DNA of 19,371 nt, from the NCBI GenBank assembly GCA_005239945.1, contig SBAY01000011.1, positions 1 through 19,371 on the forward strand, written 5' to 3'. Shown piece by piece: positions 14,962-19,371 of this stretch; the stretch's first letter is position 1, and every line of letters starts with the position of its first letter. This stretch comes from Nitrospira sp. (GTDB taxonomy: Bacteria > UBA9089 > CG2-30-40-21 > SBAY01). Both the position numbers and the translations under genes were made by a program. The notes under the pieces were generated by a model. The model did no database searches. It was given only the letters and a program-made list of their open reading frames with translations, and was not told the origin of the DNA.

Positions 14962-16188
14962 TTACTTTACCTCCTTTAATATCTTCGATACCGTTTCCAC
15001 ATCCTTATCCCCACGACCTGATAGGTTAATCACGATAATTTTATTTTTATCTAATTGTGGGGCTAATTTTTTCACATAGGCAATGGCGTGGGCAGATTCT
15101 AATGCCGGGATTATCCCTTCTGTCTGGGCTAAAAGTTGGAATGCCTCTAATGCCTCATCATCCGTTATGCCCACATATTCTGCCCGGTCAATTTCCTTGT
15201 AGTAACTATGTTCCGGACCTACCCCGGGATAATCTAATCCTGCGGAGACCGAATGAGTTGGTATAATCTGGCCATCCTTATTCTGGAGTACATAGGAAAG
15301 ACTGCCATGCAGGACACCAAGACTACCTGCCTGTAATGATGCGGCATGAAGTCCTGAATCGATTCCTTTACCTGCCGCCTCAACCCCGATAAAATTTACT
15401 GCCTTATCTTCAAAAAATGGATAAAACAAACCCATTGAATTACTGCCACCACCCACACAGGCAACTAAATAATCCGGTAGTCGGCCTTCTAATTTAAGGA
15501 TTTGCTCTTTAGTTTCTTTGCCGATTATTGCCTGGAAATCCCGCACCATCATTGGATATGGATGTGGTCCAACGACCGAGCCGATAACATAATGCGTGGT
15601 TCTGACATTTGTTACCCAGTCACGGATGGCCTCGTTAATCGCATCCTTCAAAGTTTTACTACCTGATGCTACGGGGTGGACTTTTGTCCCCAAAAGTTTC
15701 ATGCGGAAGACATTCAACGCCTGGCGTTCGATATCTTCAGTGCCCATATAAACCTCACCTTGCAGTCCAAACATAGCCGCCGCAGTCGCCGTGGCTACAC
15801 CATGTTGGCCGGCACCTGTTTCGGCAATTACCCGCGGTTTACCCATATATTTGGCAAGTAGTACCTGTCCCAGGGTATTATTAATTTTATGTGCGCCAGT
15901 ATGACATAAATCTTCGCGCTTTAAATATATCTTCGCCCCACCAAGTTTTTGCGTTAACCTCTGGGCAAGGTATAATACGGTTGGTCTGCCGGCATAAGAT
16001 GTAAGGTAGTAATCAAGTTGAGCTTGAAACTCGTGAGCATCTTTAACCTTCCGGTAATTTATCTCTAATTCCTCTAAGGCAGACATCAGGGTTTCAGGGA
16101 CAAATTTCCCCCCAAAAAAATTATCCTTGATTTTAAAATGCCCATGTTTATCCGGTAACATTGATTTTTCTCCTACTTTATTCTTCAT
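14962..16188 (-). CDS. trpB: Tryptophan synthase beta chain
   Basis: PLP enzyme that condenses indole with serine to tryptophan. FFGGKFVPETL (24-34) is the N-terminal motif. The PLP lysine is K101 in HTGAHKINNTLGQ (96-108), and AETGAGQHGVA (121-131) contains the catalytic Glu. GGGSNSMGLFYPF (245-257) binds the PLP phosphate. The 408 residues fit TrpB1. The ATG at 16188 overlaps the HEPN stop by 4 nt (ATGA). The ATG at 16161 (Met10) has a better AGGAGA 7 nt upstream and gives the usual short N-terminus, so it may be the real start. It is separated from trpA by one inserted gene. Confidence 0.96.
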   Translation of the reverse strand: MKNKVGEKSMLPDKHGHFKIKDNFFGGKFVPETLMSALEELEINYRKVKDAHEFQAQLDYYLTSYAGRPTVLYLAQRLTQKLGGAKIYLKREDLCHTGAHKINNTLGQVLLAKYMGKPRVIAETGAGQHGVATATAAAMFGLQGEVYMGTEDIERQALNVFRMKLLGTKVHPVASGSKTLKDAINEAIRDWVTNVRTTHYVIGSVVGPHPYPMMVRDFQAIIGKETKEQILKLEGRLPDYLVACVGGGSNSMGLFYPFFEDKAVNFIGVEAAGKGIDSGLHAASLQAGSLGVLHGSLSYVLQNKDGQIIPTHSVSAGLDYPGVGPEHSYYKEIDRAEYVGITDDEALEAFQLLAQTEGIIPALESAHAIAYVKKLAPQLDKNKIIVINLSGRGDKDVETVSKILKEVK

Positions 16189-16616
16189 TCGGGTCCTAAA
16201 AGTTCAATTTCCCCGGCAATCACCTTATCAAATACCTTCCTGACCATCTTTAAAAATTTCTCTGCTTGATGAATTTGAACCTCGGCCTCTTCCTTTGTAA
16301 ATTCTACATAATCCCCATAATGAGAAGTTTCCCGACTCCTCTTTGCATCAGTAATAATCGCACTGCACGATTTTGGAATCAATCCGGTTTTAATCAAATA
16401 ACGGTTAAAGAAAGAGATGACCCCAGAATGTTTTGAACTATCCAATTTTAACAATGCCAACAGGCCTCTGGCTGCTGTGAAGATAGCATAATAAGAACGG
16501 CCAATAGAATCTCCGAAAAGGGAAGTATCAAGAAGTTTTCTGGCTGATAAAAGCCTTTCTTCTGCCTTCTGAAAACGATAGAGAGCTAAATCAATCTGTG
16601 GTTGCTCAAGATTCAT
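16185..16616 (-). CDS. HEPN domain protein (UPF0332-like), probable toxin partner
   Basis: 143 residues, all helical. The N-terminal half has the HEPN pattern DLALYRFQKAEERL and GDSIGRSYYAIFTAARGLL (36-54). Near the C-terminus RSRETSHYGDYVEFTKEEAE (93-112) contains R93-x5-H99, the Rx4-6H motif of HEPN ribonucleases, and matches the COG1895-type ending. With the nucleotidyltransferase upstream it forms an MNT-HEPN pair. In the best-studied cases (HepT-MntA) the HEPN protein is an RNase toxin that MNT AMPylates to silence. Here both overlaps are ATGA (16613-16616 with MNT, 16185-16188 with trpB), so it is translationally coupled to tryptophan synthesis. Toxicity is inferred from family only. 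Confidence 0.85.
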   Translation of the reverse strand: MNLEQPQIDLALYRFQKAEERLLSARKLLDTSLFGDSIGRSYYAIFTAARGLLALLKLDSSKHSGVISFFNRYLIKTGLIPKSCSAIITDAKRSRETSHYGDYVEFTKEEAEVQIHQAEKFLKMVRKVFDKVIAGEIELLGPE

Positions 16617-16957
16617 AATGATACCCCTTCTCTTTCTATGTTCTGAATAAATGGTGTCTTGAATGCTCGGTTTTTCTCATATTCTTTTAAGCTGTAAATG
16701 ATCGGAGAAAGAACACAGTTATATTTGAGATTAGAATGGGCAGCAATTTTACTGATGGCCTGGTAGACCTTAATATCTTTCTTGCGAAGAACCACGAGTA
16801 AATCAAGGTCAGGAAAGTCTGCAAAGTCTCCTCGTATCTTCGAACCAAATAATCTTATCTGAAGAAGATCCTTCCCCGCCAACCTCTTCACCTTCTGGAC
16901 AAAAAATTCTATTCCCCTACATTCATCAATATCAAGATAGGCTTTATACTCCTTCAT
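16613..16957 (-). CDS. Minimal nucleotidyltransferase (MNT), probable antitoxin of the HEPN pair
   Basis: 114 residues of the DNA polymerase beta-like nucleotidyltransferase superfamily. RLFGSKIRGDFADFPDLDLL (35-54) gives GSx10DxD with G38, S39, D50 and D52, plus the R42-G43-D44 turn common in MntA-type proteins. The usual Ser before the first Asp is Pro (P49). The C-terminal part is the expected short alpha/beta cap. GGAGGAAA for this gene is inside the trpF end, 7 nt away, and its stop overlaps the HEPN start. The likely role is AMPylation of the HEPN partner. Other short nucleotidyltransferases cannot be excluded from sequence alone. Confidence 0.85.
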   Translation of the reverse strand: MKEYKAYLDIDECRGIEFFVQKVKRLAGKDLLQIRLFGSKIRGDFADFPDLDLLVVLRKKDIKVYQAISKIAAHSNLKYNCVLSPIIYSLKEYEKNRAFKTPFIQNIEREGVSL

Positions 16958-16964
16958 TTAATTC

Positions 16965-17681
16965 TTATTTCCTCCAAAATAGGAATCCTCCCTTTTTCTC
17001 CTTTACTTCCTCTTCTTCCCACTCAAATAATTTCCTGGCCTTATCGGCAATGATAATATCGCTATCTGCATTTTGGACCTGGCGGATAAACTCGGTTAAT
17101 TTAATTTTATTTTTTTTGCCAGGGGTATCTCTTTCCTCTACGCCGCTACTGACATCTACGGCATAAGGATGAACCGCGGCTATAGCCCGATTGACATTTT
17201 CAGGAGTAAGTCCACCGGCTAAGATAATAGGTCCGTATTTAGTTGCCTCTTGAGCAAGAAACCATTCAAATGTTTTACCTGTCCCTCCAGCACGGTCTTC
17301 TTCATAGCTGTCAAGTAAATATCCAGCGACCTTATATTCCGGCATAGCCTTGATATCATCACTACCTCTAACCCTGAATGCCTTGATTACCTTGCGATTG
17401 AATAGGGCACAATAATTAGGTAATTCATTGCCATGAAGTTGGAGTATGTCTAATTTACATATATCGGCAATCCTGATTACCTCATCTTCCGGTCTATTGA
17501 CAAATATACCCACACTAATAACAAACGGTGGTAAATCGGATATAATCCTTTGTGCCTCTTCCGGTGCAATCTTCCTTGGCGACTCATCCACAAAAACAAA
17601 TCCTACCGCATCTACCCCGGCATCTATGCACATAAACGCATCTGCCTTACTTGTTATTCCACATACCTTGATTTTTGTCAT
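16965..17681 (-). CDS. trpF: Phosphoribosylanthranilate isomerase
   Basis: TIM-barrel enzyme that converts N-(5-phosphoribosyl)anthranilate to CdRP, the third step of the tryptophan branch. KVCGIT (5-10) has the general-base Cys7, VGFVF and SPRKI follow, LQLHGNE (80-86) is typical, and LLDSYEEDRAGGTGKTFEW (122-140) contains the general-acid Asp124. AGGLTPENV and DVSSGVEE complete the phosphate-binding end. I chose the ATG at 17681 because AGGAGG lies just upstream; the frame stays open to 17735 but those 18 residues (MTYMSYKSYK...) are the 9-bp repeat read through. The C-terminus has an extra charged tail of about 27 residues (WEEEEVKEKKGGF) beyond the usual barrel. trpC, trpD and trpE are not in the window. 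Confidence 0.95.
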   Translation of the reverse strand: MTKIKVCGITSKADAFMCIDAGVDAVGFVFVDESPRKIAPEEAQRIISDLPPFVISVGIFVNRPEDEVIRIADICKLDILQLHGNELPNYCALFNRKVIKAFRVRGSDDIKAMPEYKVAGYLLDSYEEDRAGGTGKTFEWFLAQEATKYGPIILAGGLTPENVNRAIAAVHPYAVDVSSGVEERDTPGKKNKIKLTEFIRQVQNADSDIIIADKARKLFEWEEEEVKEKKGGFLFWRK

Positions 17682-17704
17682 TTTAATACTCCTCCTTTTA
17701 AAGA

Positions 17705-17749
17705 TTTTGTAGGACTTATAGGACATATATGTCATATATGACTTATAAC
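17705..17749. repeat. Five 9-bp units between etfB and trpF (consensus ACTTATAGG)
   Basis: The units are TTTTGTAGG, ACTTATAGG, ACATATATG, TCATATATG and ACTTATAAC. The centre contains the perfect 12-bp palindrome GACATATATGTC (17722-17733). The etfB stop codon (17743-17745) is in the last unit. Same family as the coding repeat at 11430-11501. Confidence 0.88.
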
Positions 17750-18531
17750 ACTATTTTTCTTTCCTTCAATTCGGCCACTAATTCCTTGACCATATCTTTA
17801 ACCTCTCCCTGTAATATTTTTCTATCCTTGCGAGGAGGGGGTGTAAATGTGCGCACAACCTGTGTTGCTGAGCCGACTAATCCTACTTGCTCCGGAACAA
17901 TGTCTAAGTCCGCTGCTCCCCATTTGGCAATTTCCTTTTTTTTCGCCGCCAGTTTACCCCGTAACGAAGGGAGTCTTGGTTCGTTAATTTCCTTAACCAC
18001 TGTGATTAAAGCAGGGAGATTGACCTCGACAACCTCATATCCATCCTCTAATGCCCGTTGAACGGTCATCAGGGTATCCTTTATTTCCTCTATCTTTCTA
18101 ACAAAGCATACTTGGGGAAGATTAAGCATTTCGGCCAATTCAGGTCCTACCTGGGCGGTATCCCCATCGATTGCCTGCTTGCCACAAATTATCAAATCAA
18201 AAGACCCGAGTTTTTTAATGGCCCTGGACAAGGTGTAGGAGGTGGCTAATGTATCCCCACCGGCAAATGCCTTGTCGGTCAATAAAATTGCTTCATCGAC
18301 ACCAAGTGATATTGCCTCACGGAGTGCCTCTTCTGCCTGCGGAGGCCCCATAGAGATAGCGACTATCTCGCCTCCACAACCCTCTTTTAGTTGCAAAGCC
18401 GCCTCAATCGCGTTCATATCAAAGGGATTGATGACAGATTGCACCCCTTCACGAATCAATGTATTGGTTTTTGGGTCTATTCTGACGGATGTAGTTTCCG
18501 GTACCTGTTTTATACAAACTATTATTTTCAT
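17743..18531 (-). CDS. etfB: Electron transfer flavoprotein beta subunit
   Basis: The smaller ETF subunit, which binds AMP or, in bifurcating types, FAD, and passes electrons between acyl-CoA or other dehydrogenases and quinone or ferredoxin systems. MKIIVCIKQVPETTSVRIDP (1-20), NPFDMNAIEAALQLKE (35-50), AISMGPPQAEEALREAISLG (58-77) and ICGKQAIDGDTAQVGPELAE (115-134, the nucleotide-binding stretch) are typical, as is LPALITVVKEINEPRLPS. The length of 262 residues is normal. The usual partner etfA is not next to it; trpF follows instead. The ATG has no ribosome-binding site but lies 9 nt after a perfect -10 box, so the mRNA is probably leaderless. Confidence 0.94.
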   Translation of the reverse strand: MKIIVCIKQVPETTSVRIDPKTNTLIREGVQSVINPFDMNAIEAALQLKEGCGGEIVAISMGPPQAEEALREAISLGVDEAILLTDKAFAGGDTLATSYTLSRAIKKLGSFDLIICGKQAIDGDTAQVGPELAEMLNLPQVCFVRKIEEIKDTLMTVQRALEDGYEVVEVNLPALITVVKEINEPRLPSLRGKLAAKKKEIAKWGAADLDIVPEQVGLVGSATQVVRTFTPPPRKDRKILQGEVKDMVKELVAELKERKIVL

Positions 18532-18540
18532 ACAATATCT

Positions 18541-18569
18541 ATTATAAAGTATATCGGCAAATTTGTCAA
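18541..18569 (-). promoter_or_regulatory. Perfect consensus sigma-70 promoter for etfB (leaderless)
   Basis: On the minus strand TTGACA (18569-18564), a 17-nt spacer and TATAAT (18546-18541). All 12 hexamer bases and the spacing are consensus. The etfB ATG begins 9 nt after the -10 box, so a start at the usual distance leaves a 5' leader of about 0-3 nt. It may drive the whole etfB-trp series. Confidence 0.85.
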
Positions 18570-18588
18570 GAAAAACAAATTTTCTTTT

Positions 18589-18689
18589 GTAATGCCTCAG
18601 AATAAAGGTATTATACCAGTTATCAGGTGTGAAAAGGTATTATTGTGAAAGGGAAGAATAGGACTTATATGACCTATATGACTTATTCC
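18589..18689. repeat. Partial outer module plus 9-bp units upstream of etfB
   Basis: GTAATGCCTCAG (18589-18600) and CCAGTTATCAGG (18616-18627) repeat the outer words of the element at 5228-5400. AGAATAGG (18655-18662) is followed by ACTTATATG, ACCTATATG and ACTTATTCC (18663-18689), three 9-bp units of the ACTTATAGG family. The 187-bp gap between etfB and yjbQ holds these and the etfB promoter; I see nothing else in it. Confidence 0.7.
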
Positions 18690-18718
18690 CGAACTCCGTT
18701 AAACACGGACATGTTTTC

Positions 18719-19138
18719 TCACTCCCCAATAATCTTCACTAAAACCCGTTTTTTCCTCTGTCCATCAAATTCTCCGTAGAATATCTGTTCCCATGTGCCA
18801 AAATCAAGATTGCCATTGGTTATAGCTACCACTACCTCCCTCCCCATTATCTGCCGTTTCAGATGGGCGTCGGCATTGTCTTCGCCTGTGCGATTATGGC
18901 GATAGCGGGATACAGGTTCATGGGGTGCAAGTGTCTCTAACCAGTCATCGTAGTCCTGAATAAGTCCGCCCTCATTATCGTTTATAAACACACTTGAGGT
19001 GATGTGCATACTATTTACCAGGCACAATCCCTCTTTTATACCGCTTTTCCTGACCAATTCCTCTACCTGCGGGGTAATATTGATGTATGCCCGTTTGGTT
19101 TTGGTGTTAAGCCAGATGTATTCTGTCAATGATTTCAT
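18719..19138 (-). CDS. yjbQ: YjbQ/UPF0047 family protein
   Basis: 139 residues, the whole family length. HITSSVFINDNEGG (45-58), HEPVSRYRHN (73-82) and GEDNADAHLKRQIMG (85-99, signature with conserved His92), followed by GTWEQIFYGEFDG (114-126), are diagnostic. The fold is a small beta-rich trimer with conserved His residues. The family is sometimes annotated as secondary thiamine-phosphate synthase from weak activity in E. coli YjbQ; the physiological role is not settled. AGGAGG lies upstream of the ATG. It is separated from etfB by a gap with its own promoter, so it is probably an independent unit. Confidence 0.94.
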   Translation of the reverse strand: MKSLTEYIWLNTKTKRAYINITPQVEELVRKSGIKEGLCLVNSMHITSSVFINDNEGGLIQDYDDWLETLAPHEPVSRYRHNRTGEDNADAHLKRQIMGREVVVAITNGNLDFGTWEQIFYGEFDGQRKKRVLVKIIGE

Positions 19139-19178
19139 TTTTCCCCTGCCTCCTTTTGGTTTGAGTAATGTTAAAAAC

Positions 19179-19285
19179 TAACCACAGAGAACATAGAGTA
19201 GGCACAAAGTTCACAAAGGTTTTAATTAATAGCAAAAGACTTCCTTTCTTTGTGTCCTTTGTGGTTTCCTCCGTGTCCTCTGTAA
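19179..19285. repeat. Palindrome of CACAGAG/CACAAAG words upstream of yjbQ
   Basis: The arm 19179-19219 (ACCACAGAG, then CACAAAG and CACAAAGG) faces the inverse words CTTTGTG, CCTTTGTGG, CCGTGTCCTCTG at 19243-19285. Period is 7-9 nt. The remaining 86 bp to the window end hold no feature I can identify. Confidence 0.85.
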
Positions 19286-19371
19286 TACAAACTTGCAAGA
19301 TGTTGTTTTTTTAACAAAGTTTTTTTCATATGTAGGCGATAACGAAAAATAGCCCATTTTGGATAATTTAA

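Noticed and set aside
17682..17735. Longer TrpF N-terminus starting at 17735
   Set aside because: Those 18 codons are the 9-bp repeat and lie upstream of a clear AGGAGG and ATG at 17681 that gives the standard MTKIKVCGIT start.
18532..18718. trp attenuator, T-box or riboswitch upstream of etfB-trp
   Set aside because: The promoter abuts the etfB start codon, leaving no leader, and I see no Trp-rich leader peptide or T-box motif.
1930..19285. Miniature transposons (MITEs) as the explanation for the palindromes
   Set aside because: No constant terminal repeats, no target-site duplications that I can see, and the arm sequence changes at each site; a transposase source is absent from the window.
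19107..19298. 63-codon minus-strand open frame upstream of yjbQ
   Set aside because: It consists mostly of the CACAGAG/CACAAAG palindrome and overlaps the yjbQ start; no ribosome site or protein-like pattern.

Overview
The window reads as chromosomal DNA of an uncultivated, AT-rich bacterium outside the well-studied phyla. It combines a type IX-like C-terminal sorting domain, SpoVG, ScpAB, a free-standing GlmU uridylyltransferase domain and many iterated-word palindromes between genes. Groundwater or sediment candidate phyla (Desantisbacteria/Omnitrophota-like) are my best guess, but no phylogenetic marker here settles it. There is no transposase that I recognise, no CRISPR array, no phage and no rRNA. 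There is one tRNA, tRNA-Gln(UUG).

Layout. Plus strand, 1-5232: a cell-surface beta-propeller/PKD protein with a sorting domain whose 5' end looks truncated, then recJ-xseA, a two-gene DNA-repair operon behind a good sigma-70-type promoter. Minus strand, 19138 down to 5407: yjbQ; then a consensus promoter and a probably leaderless etfB; then trpF, a nucleotidyltransferase (MNT) and HEPN pair, trpB, a small membrane coiled-coil gene, trpA and an HD-GYP receptor, all packed with overlaps or short gaps. After these come a PEGA-domain protein, scpA, scpB, ispE, spoVG, tRNA-Gln, glmU, prs and rplY. The ispE-spoVG-glmU-prs-rplY order matches the Bacillus cluster ispE-purR-yabJ-spoVG-glmU-prs-ctc, with purR/yabJ missing and tRNA-Gln inserted.

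How the genes fit together: trpF, trpB and trpA supply three late steps of tryptophan synthesis. ScpA and ScpB serve chromosome segregation. IspE (isoprenoids), GlmU (UDP-GlcNAc), Prs (PRPP), SpoVG (RNA/DNA-binding regulator) and L25 form a housekeeping group. HD-GYP adds c-di-GMP turnover, and PEGA and sorting-domain proteins act at the envelope.

The most striking signal is not a gene. Most loose gene boundaries carry an imperfect palindrome built from tandem copies of a short word, usually 7 nt and in one family 9 nt. The word differs from site to site. The arms often contain the stop codon of the preceding gene, so some protein C-termini are encoded by the repeat. The 9-nt version also occurs inside the PEGA gene, where eight copies run in frame as a tripeptide repeat. 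The tightly packed trp stretch lacks these elements.
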